Origin: Falsiroseomonas selenitidurans
Lineage (GTDB): Bacteria; Pseudomonadota; Alphaproteobacteria; Acetobacterales; Acetobacteraceae
DNA length: 64,000 nt
Direction of reading: 5' to 3'
NCBI RefSeq assembly: GCF_012103215.1
Contig: NZ_JAAVNE010000002.1
Coordinates: 183,515-247,514, forward strand
Shown: one piece after another, positions 39,697 through 48,645 of the stretch
Position numbering within the stretch: position 1 is the stretch's first letter
How the letters are laid out: every line of letters starts with the position of its first letter
Translations under genes and position numbers: made by a program
Notes under the pieces: model-generated
Database searches by the model: none
Seen by the model: the letters and a program-made list of their open reading frames with translations, nothing else
Told to the model about the DNA's origin: nothing

Positions 39697-40946
39697 GCGC
39701 CCTGGCGCCGCGCCACTGGCGCTGGTGGCTGCTGGGCGCGGTGCTGCTGCTGGTGGCGGTGGCGGCGGTGCTGCTGCTGCGCGCGCCGGCCCCTGGCGGC
39801 ACGGGCGGGGCGCCGCTGCCCGTGGTTGCCGCGGCGCCGGTGCAGGTCGTCGAATGGCGCAGCCGCCTGCGCGCGACAGGCACCCTGCAGGCGGTGCAGG
39901 GCGTGGAAGTGACCACCGATACGCCGGGCATCGTCAGCGCCATCCATTTCGACAGTGGCGACCGCGTGGAGGCCGGCGCACGGCTGGTGGCACTGGAGGC
40001 GGAGGCCGCCAGCGCGCAGGTGCAGAGCATCGAGGCGCAGCTTTCCCAGGCCCGTGCCGACCTCGGCCGCAGCCGGCGCCTGCTGCGCCGCGGCGCGGTG
40101 GCGGAGGCGGAGGCGGAGCAGGCCGCGACCGCGGTGCGGCGGCTGGAGGCGGAGCTGCGCGCGCAGCAGGCTCGGCTGTCCGACACCCGCATCCTGGCCC
40201 CCTTCGCCGGCGAGCTGGGGCTGCGGCGCGTCGATCTCGGGCAGTTCCTGGCGGCCGGGCAGGCGGTGACGACGTTGCAGCAGATCGCCCCCATCCACCT
40301 GGATTTCAGCCTGCCGGAGGGCAACCTGCCGCTGCTCTCGGTGGGGCTGCCGGTGGAGGTGACGGTGCAGGCCTGGCCGGACCGCGTCTTCGAGGGCCGG
40401 CTGGCCGCGATCAGCCCGGCGGTGGAAGCGGCGACGCGCAGCCTGCGCCTGCAGGCCATCCTGCCCAATGATGCGCGGCTGCTGCGGCCGGGGATGTTCG
40501 CCGCCGCCACGGTGCTGCTGACCGACCGGCGCCGCGTGGTGGCGCTGCCGGTCTCGGCGGTGACCTACAACCCCTATGGCGACGCGGTATTCGTGGTGCA
40601 GCCGCCCGCTGCGGCGGATCAGCCGGACCCGGCGGGGTCGGAGCCGCCCGGCTGGCTCGCCCAGGCCGGCGCCGCCCTGCGCGGCCTGTTCGCGGGCGGC
40701 GAGGAGGCGCCACCGGAGCGGGAGGAGCAGCCCGAGGGGGAGGAAGCCGCCGTCCGCCGCAGCTTCGTCGCGCTGGGGGAGCGGCGCGGCGGGCTGGTGG
40801 AGGTGCTGCGCGGCGTCGGCGCGGAAGACCGCGTGGTGACCGCCGGGCAGATCAAGATCTCCGACGGCCAGCGCGTCCGCATCGCGGCGGAGGCGGCGGT
40901 GGACCAGCCGCCGGCCGAAGCCGCCGTCAGCCGGGCGAGCCGCTGA
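39693..40946 (+). CDS. RND efflux periplasmic adaptor subunit
   Basis: A 417-residue membrane-fusion protein. One N-terminal membrane segment (about 11-30) is followed by the lipoyl halves (VEVTTDTPGIVSAIHFDSGDRVEAGARLVAL), a coiled hairpin (about 100-165), the beta-barrel domain and the proximal domain. An unusual 55-residue Pro/Glu-rich insertion (about 310-355) interrupts the membrane-proximal domain. Overlaps the outer-membrane factor by ATGA; the pump gene follows after three bases. Confidence 0.93.
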   Translation: MSALAPRHWRWWLLGAVLLLVAVAAVLLLRAPAPGGTGGAPLPVVAAAPVQVVEWRSRLRATGTLQAVQGVEVTTDTPGIVSAIHFDSGDRVEAGARLVALEAEAASAQVQSIEAQLSQARADLGRSRRLLRRGAVAEAEAEQAATAVRRLEAELRAQQARLSDTRILAPFAGELGLRRVDLGQFLAAGQAVTTLQQIAPIHLDFSLPEGNLPLLSVGLPVEVTVQAWPDRVFEGRLAAISPAVEAATRSLRLQAILPNDARLLRPGMFAAATVLLTDRRRVVALPVSAVTYNPYGDAVFVVQPPAAADQPDPAGSEPPGWLAQAGAALRGLFAGGEEAPPEREEQPEGEEAAVRRSFVALGERRGGLVEVLRGVGAEDRVVTAGQIKISDGQRVRIAAEAAVDQPPAEAAVSRASR

Positions 40947-40949
40947 ACC

Positions 40950-43900
40950 ATGGGCGACTTCACCGCCCTCTTCGTCCGCCGCCCGGTGCTGGCCGCCGTG
41001 ATCTCGCTGGTCATCATGCTGCTCGGCCTGCGCGCCGTGCAGTCGCTGAACGTGCGGGAATACCCGCGCACCACCGCCGCCACCATCGTCATCGCCACAC
41101 CCTTCCCGGGCGCGGGGGCGGAGCTGGTGAAGGGCTATGTCACGCAGCCGCTGGAACAGGCCATCGCCAGCGCCAACGGCATCGACTTCCTGCAGAGCAC
41201 CAGCGCGCAGGGCGCCAGCAGCATCCAGGCGCGGCTGCAGCTGAACTACGACCCGAACGACGCGGTGGCGGAGATCCTCACCAAGATCAACCAGGTGCGG
41301 AACCTGCTGCCGGAAGGCTCGGAGGACCCGGTGGTGAACATCCGCACCGGCGCCGGCTCCGCCGCCATGTACATCGCCTTCACCAGCGAGGTGCTGCAGC
41401 GCAACCAGATCACGGACTATCTCTCCCGCGCCGTGCGGCCGCGGCTGGAAAGCGTGCCGGGGATCCAGCAGGCGGAGATCCTCGGCGCCCAGGCGATCGC
41501 CTTGCGCGTCTGGCTGGACCCGGACCGGATGGCCGCGCGCGGCGTGACCGCCGCCGAGGTGCGGCAGGCGCTGGACCGCAGCAACGTGCTGGCGCCGCTG
41601 GGTGAGACGCGCAGCGAGACCGTCTCCGTCACCCTCGCCGCCGACACGGCGCTGGAGGATGTGCAGGGCTTCCGCCGCCTGGTGGTGCGCGAGGCGCAGG
41701 GCACGGTGGTGCGGCTGGAGGATGTGGCGCGGGTGGAACTGGGGGCGGAGAGCTACGACACCAGCGTGATCTTCGACGGCCGCCCGGCGGTGTTCATCGG
41801 CGTGGAGGTGGTGCCCACCGCCAACACGCTGGAAGCGGTGGGCGCGCTGCGCGACCTGCTGCCGGAGATCCGCCGGCAGATGCCGCGCGGGCTGCAGATG
41901 GAGGTGGTGCAGGACAGCACCGTGTTCATCCGCGGCGCGATCGAGGAGGTGCTGTGGAACCTGGCGGAGGCGCTGCTGATCGTCACCGTGGTGATCTGGC
42001 TGTTCCTCGGCTCCGTCCGCGCCGCGCTGATCCCCGCGGTGGGGATGCCGCTGTCGCTGATCGGCGCCTTCTTCCTGATGCTGATGATGGGCTTCTCCAT
42101 CAACCTGCTGACGCTGCTGGCGCTGATCCTGGCCATCGGCACGGTGGTGGATGACGGCATCATCATCGTCGAGAATGCCAGCCGCCACATCGAGGACGGG
42201 ATGCCGCCGGAGGAGGCGGCGACGCGCGGCATCCGCGAACTGGCAAGCTCCGTCGTCGCGATGAACGTGGTGGTGATCGCGGTCTATGCGCCGGTGGCGT
42301 TCATGCCGGGGCTGACCGGCAGCCTGTTCACCGAATTCGCCTATACCGTCGCCGCCTGCACGCTGATCTCCGGCATCGGCGCGCTGACGCTCTCGCCCAT
42401 GATGTGCGCGCTGCTGCTACGCAAGAGCGGGCAGCGGAAGGGGCCGGCGGCCTGGGCGGAGCGCGGCTTCCACTGGGTCTCCGCCCGCTACGACGGGGCG
42501 CTGCGCCGGGCGCTGGACGGGCGCTGGCTGGTGCTGGGGCTGGGGTTGGCGATCCTGGCGGCGACGCCCTTGCTGTACCAGGCCGCGGAGCGGGAACTGG
42601 CGCCGACCGAGGATCGCGGCTTCCTGCTGGCCAGTGCGACGGCCGATCCCAATACCTCGCTGGCGGGGCTGGAGCGCTGGACGCGGCCGCTGGTGGACGG
42701 GCTGGCGGCGATGCCGGCCACCGACCACGCCTTCGCGGTGAACGGTTCCGGTGGCGGCGGCGGCGCGGGTGCCGGCAACAGCGCCTTCATCGGAATCTCG
42801 CTGCTGCCGCAGGCGGAGCGGGAGGAAACGCAGGCCGCGGTGCTGCCCCAGGTGCAGGGCCGCGTGGCCGCGGTGCCCGGCCTGCAGGCGGCGGTGTTCG
42901 TGCCGCCGGCGCTGCCCGGCACCGGCGGCGGCCCGCCGGTGCAGCTTGTGCTGGCCACGATCGAGGAGCCGGAGGCGCTGTACGAGGTCTCCCAGGCCGT
43001 GCTGCGCCAGGCGCAGGAAAGCGGCCTGTTCGCCTTCGTCGAGACAGACCTGAAGTTCGACCGCCTGCAGGCGCGGCTGCGCATCGACCGCGACCGCGCA
43101 GCGGATCTCGGCATCGATGTGCAGCGCCTGGCGCTGGAGCTTTCGACGATGCTGAGCAATGGCTTCGTCAACCGCTTCGCCCTGCAGGGCCGCAGCTACC
43201 GCGTGGTGCCGCAGGCCGCGGCGGAGTTCCGCACGGCGCCGGAGCAGCTTCTGCGCTACCAGATCCGCGCCGGCGACGGCACGCTGGTGCCGCTTGCCGC
43301 CGTGGTGACGCTGGAGCGCAACGTGCAGCCGCGCCAGCTGGCGCGCTTCGAGCAGTTGAACGCCGCCACCATCCAGGGCGTGCCGCGCCCCGGCGTGCCG
43401 CTGGGCGAGGCGGTGGAATTCCTGCGGGAGGCAGCGGCGCGGCAGGCGCCTTCGGGCTATGTCACGGACTGGATCGGCGTCTCCCGCCAGTTCACGCGGG
43501 AAGGCACGGCGCTGCTGACCGCCTTTGCGCTGTCGGTCGCCATCATCTACCTGGTGCTGGCGGCGCAGTACGAAAGCTTCCGCGACCCGCTCATCATGCT
43601 GGTCAGCGTGCCGATGGCGATCGGCGGGGTGCTGCCCTTCTTCGCGCTGGGTGTCGTGACCGTGAACATCTACACCCAGGTCGGGCTGCTGGCGCTGGCC
43701 GGGTCCATCGTGCGGCATGGCATCCTGCTGGTGGAATTCAGCAACGATCTGCAGGTGGAGGAAGGGCTGGACCGCCGCGCGGCCTTGCAGAAGGCGGCCT
43801 CGCTGCGGCTGCGGCCGATCCTGATGACCACGCTGGCGACGCTGGTGGGCATGCTGCCGCTGCTGGTGGCAACCGGCCCTGGCGCGGAAAGCCGCTTCGC

Positions 43901-44039
43901 CATCGGCTTCGTGCTCGGCGCCGGCATCGCGGTGGGCACGCTGTTCACGCTGTTCGTGGTGCCGGCGCTGTATGTGGTGCTGGCGCGGCAGCGCGGCCGC
44001 CAGGCGGAGACGCAGGAAAGGCCGGCGGCGGCGGAGTGA
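40950..44039 (+). CDS. RND-type efflux pump permease
   Basis: A 1029-residue HAE-1-like proton-driven exporter with 12 membrane segments and two large periplasmic loops. Signature segments are FVRRPVLAAVISLVIMLLGL at the start, VVDDGIIIVENASRHIEDG in TM4 with the proton-relay Asp pair, PVAFMPGLTGSLFTEFAYTVAACTLISGIGALTLSPMMCALLL, and the C-terminal half IVRHGILLVEFSNDLQ. Its closest recognised pattern is the MexF/MdtB-like drug and solvent pumps. Substrate unknown. No regulator gene is adjacent. Confidence 0.95.
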   Translation: MGDFTALFVRRPVLAAVISLVIMLLGLRAVQSLNVREYPRTTAATIVIATPFPGAGAELVKGYVTQPLEQAIASANGIDFLQSTSAQGASSIQARLQLNYDPNDAVAEILTKINQVRNLLPEGSEDPVVNIRTGAGSAAMYIAFTSEVLQRNQITDYLSRAVRPRLESVPGIQQAEILGAQAIALRVWLDPDRMAARGVTAAEVRQALDRSNVLAPLGETRSETVSVTLAADTALEDVQGFRRLVVREAQGTVVRLEDVARVELGAESYDTSVIFDGRPAVFIGVEVVPTANTLEAVGALRDLLPEIRRQMPRGLQMEVVQDSTVFIRGAIEEVLWNLAEALLIVTVVIWLFLGSVRAALIPAVGMPLSLIGAFFLMLMMGFSINLLTLLALILAIGTVVDDGIIIVENASRHIEDGMPPEEAATRGIRELASSVVAMNVVVIAVYAPVAFMPGLTGSLFTEFAYTVAACTLISGIGALTLSPMMCALLLRKSGQRKGPAAWAERGFHWVSARYDGALRRALDGRWLVLGLGLAILAATPLLYQAAERELAPTEDRGFLLASATADPNTSLAGLERWTRPLVDGLAAMPATDHAFAVNGSGGGGGAGAGNSAFIGISLLPQAEREETQAAVLPQVQGRVAAVPGLQAAVFVPPALPGTGGGPPVQLVLATIEEPEALYEVSQAVLRQAQESGLFAFVETDLKFDRLQARLRIDRDRAADLGIDVQRLALELSTMLSNGFVNRFALQGRSYRVVPQAAAEFRTAPEQLLRYQIRAGDGTLVPLAAVVTLERNVQPRQLARFEQLNAATIQGVPRPGVPLGEAVEFLREAAARQAPSGYVTDWIGVSRQFTREGTALLTAFALSVAIIYLVLAAQYESFRDPLIMLVSVPMAIGGVLPFFALGVVTVNIYTQVGLLALAGSIVRHGILLVEFSNDLQVEEGLDRRAALQKAASLRLRPILMTTLATLVGMLPLLVATGPGAESRFAIGFVLGAGIAVGTLFTLFVVPALYVVLARQRGRQAETQERPAAAE

Positions 44040-44056
44040 CCGCCGCCGCGCCAGCC

Positions 44057-45154
44057 TCAGTCGGCCGGGCGCAGCCGCAGCAGCGCGCCATCCTCGGCAT
44101 CGGTCAGCGCGTGGATCACGCCATCCGGCGCCACCGCCACGTCGCGGATGCGGCGGCCGAGGTCGATGCGGTGCTCGCCGCGCACGCGCTGCCCGTCCAG
44201 TTCCACCCGAACGATGCCGCGCGCGGACAGCCCGCCGATCAGGATGTCGCCCTGCCAGTCGGGAAAGGCGCTGCCCTGGTAGAACACCATCCCGGAAGGC
44301 GAGATCACCGGCGTCCATTGGTGGATGGAGCCGGCCAGGTCCGGCCGGGTGGGTGGGTCCGGAATGTCGCGGCCATCATAGTGCTGGCCCCAGCTGACCA
44401 GCGGCCAGCCATGGTTGCGCCCGGCTTCCGGCCGGTTCAGCTCATCCCCGCCGCGCGGCCCCATCTCGGCGATCCAGAGGGCGCCGTCTTCCGGGCGGAT
44501 CGCCGCGGCCTGGATGTTGCGGTGGCCGTAGGACCAGATCTCCGGCCGCGCCCCCTGCCGGCCGACGAAGGGGTTGTCCTGCGGCACGCTGCCATCGGCG
44601 GCGATGCGGAGCACGGTGCCCAGATGGTCCGACACATCCTGCGCCGGGTCGAAGCGGAAGCGTTCCCCGGTGGTGACGAACAGGTTGCCGTCCGGCGCGA
44701 AGGCGAGGCGGGAGCCGAAATGCATGCCGCCTTCCAGCTTCGGCTGCTGGCGGAAGATCACCTCCGTGTCCTCCAGCGCCGTCCCGTCCTGGTTCAGCCT
44801 GCCGCGCGCCACGGCGGTGGAGGCGGTGTTGCCCTCGCCAGGCTCGGCGAAGCTGAGATAGACGCGGCGGCTCTCCGCGAAATCCGGCGCCAGCACCACG
44901 TCGAGCAGCCCGCCCTGCTCCTCCGCGAAGACGCGCGGCACGCCGCGGACGGGGTCGGAGACCTCGCCATCCGGCGTCACCCGCCGGAGCCGGCCGGGCC
45001 GTTCCGTCACCAGCGCCGTGCCATCCGGCAGGAAGGCGAGGCCCCAGGGATGCGCCAGGCCGCCGGCCACCGTCTCGACCCGCGGCGCGCCCGGCTGCGC
45101 GATGGCGGGCAGCGCCAGCAGCGCCGCACCCGAAAGCAGGAAGCGGCGCCTCAT
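44057..45154 (-). CDS. PQQ-dependent sugar dehydrogenase (soluble, YliI/Asd-like)
   Basis: A 365-residue six-bladed beta-propeller protein with a signal peptide (RRRFLLSGAALLALPAIAQPG, possibly Tat). The repeated blade motifs include AHPWGLAFLPDGTALVTERPGRLRRV, GGMHFGSRLAFAPDGNLFVTTGER, GHRNIQAAAIRPEDGALWIAEMGPRGGDELN and GMVFYQG. These are typical of soluble aldose dehydrogenases that use PQQ. The start overlaps the sodC stop by four bases (sodC is upstream). Physiological substrate unknown. Confidence 0.92.
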   Translation of the reverse strand: MRRRFLLSGAALLALPAIAQPGAPRVETVAGGLAHPWGLAFLPDGTALVTERPGRLRRVTPDGEVSDPVRGVPRVFAEEQGGLLDVVLAPDFAESRRVYLSFAEPGEGNTASTAVARGRLNQDGTALEDTEVIFRQQPKLEGGMHFGSRLAFAPDGNLFVTTGERFRFDPAQDVSDHLGTVLRIAADGSVPQDNPFVGRQGARPEIWSYGHRNIQAAAIRPEDGALWIAEMGPRGGDELNRPEAGRNHGWPLVSWGQHYDGRDIPDPPTRPDLAGSIHQWTPVISPSGMVFYQGSAFPDWQGDILIGGLSARGIVRVELDGQRVRGEHRIDLGRRIRDVAVAPDGVIHALTDAEDGALLRLRPAD

Positions 45155-45723
45155 GACCCGGCCCGGATCACGCCGCAGGCGATGCGCCGGCCGGCGCTGT
45201 CGCCGTCGCGGTAATCATCGGCCTGGGCGTGGATCATGATGGCGGAACCATCGGAATCGAGCAGCGGGAAGGGGCCGGTGCCGCCAGCCTGCGCCTGCTC
45301 CCCGCCCAGCGAGACACGGCTGCTGATGAATTCCGCCTGCGCCGTGCCCTGTTGCGTCACATGGATGTTCGGCAGGTCGCCGACATGCGGGCCGCGGGCG
45401 CTGTCGAAGCCGTGTTCGGCGCCGTTCGGGTTGTAGTGGCCGCCGGCGGATTGGAAGCCCGGCGCTTCGCAACGCCCGTGCTCGTGCAGGTGGAAACCGT
45501 GCGGGCCTGGCGGCAGGTTGCGAAGGTCCGCCACAAACAGCGTGCCATGGCGCAAGGGGCGCACCGTCACGGTGCCGACGGACTGGCCTTCGGCATTGCG
45601 CATCTGCACCGTGGTGCTGCGGTCGCCGGTGGCCTGCGGGGTGGATTGGCCCTGGGCCTGGGGCGGGATGCCCTGGACGCCGAGCAGCAATCCGGCGGCA
45701 AGGATCAGGCGTTGTGCGTGCAT
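45151..45723 (-). CDS. sodC: periplasmic Cu/Zn superoxide dismutase
   Basis: A 190-residue enzyme that dismutates superoxide. Signal peptide LILAAGLLLGVQGIPPQAQGQ. Metal ligands are in GFHLHEHGRCE, GGHYNPNGAEHG and the late IMIHAQADDY; the disulfide cysteines are in HGRCEAPG and RIACGVIRAG, and GDSAGRRIACG is the SodC signature. The ATG at 45723 gives the signal peptide. Coupled to the PQQ dehydrogenase gene downstream by ATGA, which suggests both respond together to periplasmic oxidative conditions. Confidence 0.95.
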   Translation of the reverse strand: MHAQRLILAAGLLLGVQGIPPQAQGQSTPQATGDRSTTVQMRNAEGQSVGTVTVRPLRHGTLFVADLRNLPPGPHGFHLHEHGRCEAPGFQSAGGHYNPNGAEHGFDSARGPHVGDLPNIHVTQQGTAQAEFISSRVSLGGEQAQAGGTGPFPLLDSDGSAIMIHAQADDYRDGDSAGRRIACGVIRAGS

Positions 45724-45834
45724 GTGGTGGATCCCTCTGCGGTTCCGCACGCCCCGTGTGGCGGGGCGCCGTGCCGCAGGTGGCCCGCCCGGATGCGCGG
45801 CGGCACATCCGGGCAACCACGTAGCGCGTGCGTG

Positions 45835-46764
45835 CTACCGCTCGTTCAGCCCATGGCCGGGATAGGGATGGGTTGCCACCCAGTGCCGCGCGATGTCGAT
45901 GCGCCGCGTGATCCAGACGTCGCGCCGGCAGGCGACATAGTCCAGCAGGCGCTGCAGCCCCATGGCGCGCGCGGGGTGGCCGATCAGGCGCATGTGCAGG
46001 CCGACGGACATCATCTTCGGCCGGCCGCGCACGCCTTCCTCGTACAGTAGGTCGAAGGCATCGCGGATGTAGGAGAACCACTGGTCGCCGGTGCCGGCGG
46101 GGCCGTGCAGCTTGCCGTCGTTGTTGGTCAGCGAATAGGGCACCACCAGGTGGCCCTGGCCCTCCACCTTCACCCAGAAGGGCAGTTCCTCGCCGTAGTA
46201 GTCCGCGTCGTAGAGGAAGCCGCCATGCTCGGCCACCAGGCGGCGCGTGTTCACCGAGGGTCCATAGCGGCAGTACCAGCCTTCCGGGCGCTGGCCGGTG
46301 GCGCGCTGGATGCTCTCCACGGCGCGACGGATGTGGTCCCGCTCCTCCGCCTCCGAAAGCTCGTAGTGCTTCACCCAGCGCCAGCCATGCGAGCAGACAT
46401 CGAAGCCGGAGGCCCTGATGGCGGCGGCGGCTTCCGGGTTGCGTTCCAGCGCCAGGCCGCAGCCGAAGACCGTCAGCGGCAGGCCGCGGTCCTGGAACAG
46501 GCGCATCAGCCGCCAGAAGCCGACGCGGCTGCCGTATTCGAACATGCCTTCCGCCGCCAGGTCGCGCCCGGCGCGCACCGGCACGGTGCCGTGCGATTCG
46601 GTGTGCCCGTTCTCCGACAGTGGTTCGCCATCCTGGACGGAAGGCTCGGAGCCTTCCTCGTAGTTCATCACGAAATTCACCGCGAGCTTCGCCCCGCCCG
46701 GCCATTGCGGGTCGGGTGGATTGGCGCCGTAGCCGATGAAATCGCGCTGCACCTCATAGGCCAT
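45835..46764 (-). CDS. PuuE-type allantoinase / polysaccharide deacetylase family protein
   Basis: A 309-residue NodB-fold hydrolase. The opening RDFIGYGANPPDPQWPGGAKLAVNFVMNYEEGSE and CSHGWRWVKHYELSEAEERDHIRRAVESI closely follow the PuuE family, which hydrolyses allantoin to allantoate in purine degradation. The ATG at 46764 has a perfect AGGAGGT ribosome site. It is a better match to PuuE than its paralogue at 29191-30093. No other allantoin gene is adjacent here. Confidence 0.87.
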   Translation of the reverse strand: MAYEVQRDFIGYGANPPDPQWPGGAKLAVNFVMNYEEGSEPSVQDGEPLSENGHTESHGTVPVRAGRDLAAEGMFEYGSRVGFWRLMRLFQDRGLPLTVFGCGLALERNPEAAAAIRASGFDVCSHGWRWVKHYELSEAEERDHIRRAVESIQRATGQRPEGWYCRYGPSVNTRRLVAEHGGFLYDADYYGEELPFWVKVEGQGHLVVPYSLTNNDGKLHGPAGTGDQWFSYIRDAFDLLYEEGVRGRPKMMSVGLHMRLIGHPARAMGLQRLLDYVACRRDVWITRRIDIARHWVATHPYPGHGLNER

Positions 46765-46967
46765 GCGGGGACCTCCTTCTGCCGGATCGCGCGCAGCCTG
46801 CCCCAGAAGCGCGGAATGGGAAACCGCCATGGTTCCTTGGCGATGCGGAAAAGGATCGAACGGCGAAGGCCGCGCCGTGTTGTCCCTGCACCCGGGCAAC
46901 GCGGTGCGCCGCTGGCTGCGCCGCCTCGCCCGGCCTCCATGGACTTGCAGGAGAAGGACCAGAAGCC

Positions 46968-47159
46968 ATGACCGACAAGGACCGTATCGAAGGCTCCGGC
47001 AAGCAGGCGAAGGGCGCGATCAAGGAAGGCGCCGGCAAGCTGACGGGGGATGAATCCCTGAAGGCCGAGGGCCGCGCCGACAAGGCCGAGGGCAAGGTGC
47101 AGAACGCCGTGGGCGGCGCCAAGGACAAGGCGCGCGAGACCTTCGGCGACAAGGACTGA
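46968..47159 (+). CDS. CsbD-family stress protein
   Basis: A 63-residue very hydrophilic, Lys/Gly/Glu-rich protein (DRIEGSGKQAKGAIKEGAGKLTGDESLKAEG, then GKVQNAVGGAKDKARETF) with the two repeats typical of CsbD/YjbJ. These are abundant general-stress proteins of unknown biochemical role. AGGAG precedes the ATG. The 203 bases upstream show no promoter I can name. It ends 53 bases before the PRC-barrel protein gene, so the two may be co-transcribed. Confidence 0.92.
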   Translation: MTDKDRIEGSGKQAKGAIKEGAGKLTGDESLKAEGRADKAEGKVQNAVGGAKDKARETFGDKD

Positions 47160-47212
47160 TGATCCTCGCCATCCAGCAACCGGCCTTCGGGCCGCACCAA
47201 CGGGAGACACGC

Positions 47213-48592
47213 ATGATGCAGAATTTCAGGACCACCCGACTTCTCGCCACCGCCGCCACCGCGGCAGCCCTTGCGCTGGGCGGCGGCGCCGCCCTTGCGC
47301 AGCAGGGCGCGCAGCCGCGTGCCACGCCGACGCAGCCGCAGGCGCAGATGCAGCCGATGGAGCGCGCGATGCAGGAACTGCGCGTGGCGCAGCAGCAGAT
47401 CGGCAGCGCCACCTCCGCCGCCCCGGCGCAGGCGCTGGAACGCGCCCGCGCGGCGCTGGAGCGGGTCAGCAGCGCGATGCAGGGCCAGAACCAGGGCCAG
47501 AACCAGCAGCTGCAGCAGCGCGTGCAGCAGGCGCGCCAGGCGCTGGAAGGCGAGAATGTGCCGGCCCCGCGTGCCCGCAACGCCATCGAGCAGGTGCTGG
47601 CGGCCATGCCGAACCAGCAGGGCCAGCAGGCTGAAAGCCAGACCGGCAGCCGCAGCGGCGACGCATCGCGCGTGATGGTGCAGCAGGCCTCGCCGACGCT
47701 GCAGGTGACGCAGCCCGCTCCGCGCGTGACGGTGCAGCAGCCGGAGCCGGTGATCACCGTGGTGGTGCCGCAGCCGGAGATCATCGTCCGTCAGCCGGCG
47801 CCGCAGGTGACGGTGCAGATGCCGGATCCGCGCGTGCAGGTGCAGCAACCGCAGCCGCAGGTGCGCGTCTCGGAGGCGGATCCGCAGGTGCAGGTGCAGC
47901 AGGGTGAGGCCCAGGTGCAGATGCAGCGCGCGCAGCCGCGCGTGATCGTGCGCCAGGCCGAGGGCCAGCCGCAGATCCGCTATGAGCAGCAGGGCACGGC
48001 GCAGGTGCGGATGGAGCAGACCGATTCCAGCCGGTCCGACCGCAGCCAGCAGGCCCAGGCGCCGCAGAACGAGGCGGTGCAGCGCCAGGCCCAGCAGAAC
48101 CAGACGCAGCAGAACCAGACGCAGCAGAACCAGACGCAGCAGAACCGGGCGGGCATGTCGCAGGACAGCCGCGCCAACGCCGCGACCGGTGCCAGCAGCA
48201 TGCAGGCCCCGGCACAGGGTGGCGGTCAGGCACAGCCGGCGACGGCGCGGCCGGTCGCGGTGGGCGTGCCGCTGGCGCGCGTCTCCAACCTCGTCGGCTC
48301 CAATGTCTATGGCGCCAACAACCGCGAGGCGGGCGAAGTCGAGAACCTGCTGATCGACGCCGACGGGCAGGTGCGCGCCGCGGTGGTCGAGTGGGGCGGC
48401 TTCCTCGGCATCGGCACGCGCCGTGCGGTGGTGCCGATCGAGCAGCTGAACCTCGGTGCCGGCGGCACCGACCGCGTGCGCATGGAGCTGACGCGCCAGC
48501 AGCTCGAGGGCCTGCCGCGCTATGAGGCGGATCGCGTCGCCGATTACGGCCGCGACCTGGGCTGGGGCGATGGCGTTCGCCTGTATCGCTGA
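47213..48592 (+). CDS. exported PRC-barrel protein with Gln-rich repeats
   Basis: A 459-residue protein. Signal peptide LLATAATAAALALGGGAALAQ. A helical Gln/Ala-rich region (about 40-145, ERAMQELRVAQQQIG, ERARAALERVSSAMQ) resembles helices in the exported cluster at 25-28 kb. A beta-type repeat region (about 155-275) of units such as QVTVQQPEPVI and VQVQQPQPQVRV follows, then an NQTQQ tandem. The C-terminal PRC-barrel domain (about 350-440) has VSNLVGSNVYGANNREAGEVENLLIDADG and EWGGFLGIGTRRAVVPIEQL. PRC barrels bind RNA, proteins or membranes; the role here is unknown. Confidence 0.85.
   Translation: MMQNFRTTRLLATAATAAALALGGGAALAQQGAQPRATPTQPQAQMQPMERAMQELRVAQQQIGSATSAAPAQALERARAALERVSSAMQGQNQGQNQQLQQRVQQARQALEGENVPAPRARNAIEQVLAAMPNQQGQQAESQTGSRSGDASRVMVQQASPTLQVTQPAPRVTVQQPEPVITVVVPQPEIIVRQPAPQVTVQMPDPRVQVQQPQPQVRVSEADPQVQVQQGEAQVQMQRAQPRVIVRQAEGQPQIRYEQQGTAQVRMEQTDSSRSDRSQQAQAPQNEAVQRQAQQNQTQQNQTQQNQTQQNRAGMSQDSRANAATGASSMQAPAQGGGQAQPATARPVAVGVPLARVSNLVGSNVYGANNREAGEVENLLIDADGQVRAAVVEWGGFLGIGTRRAVVPIEQLNLGAGGTDRVRMELTRQQLEGLPRYEADRVADYGRDLGWGDGVRLYR
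48092..48151 (+). repeat. 15-bp tandem repeat inside the PRC-barrel gene
   Basis: The unit CAGCAGAACCAGACG occurs three times exactly and a fourth time diverged, encoding the NQTQQ run. In-frame length changes are possible by slippage. Confidence 0.9.
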
Positions 48593-48610
48593 GCCGGAAG
48601 GCTGACCAGG

Positions 48611-48645
48611 AAGGGGGCCGGCACGGTGTGCCGGCCCTTCTTGCT
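48611..48645 (+). terminator. intrinsic terminator after the PRC-barrel gene
   Basis: GGGCCGGCAC (48615-48624) is perfectly complementary to GTGCCGGCCC (48628-48637) with a three-base loop, followed by TTCTTGCT. It lies 20 bases after the stop. The remaining stretch to 48906 holds no gene that I can support. Confidence 0.75.
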
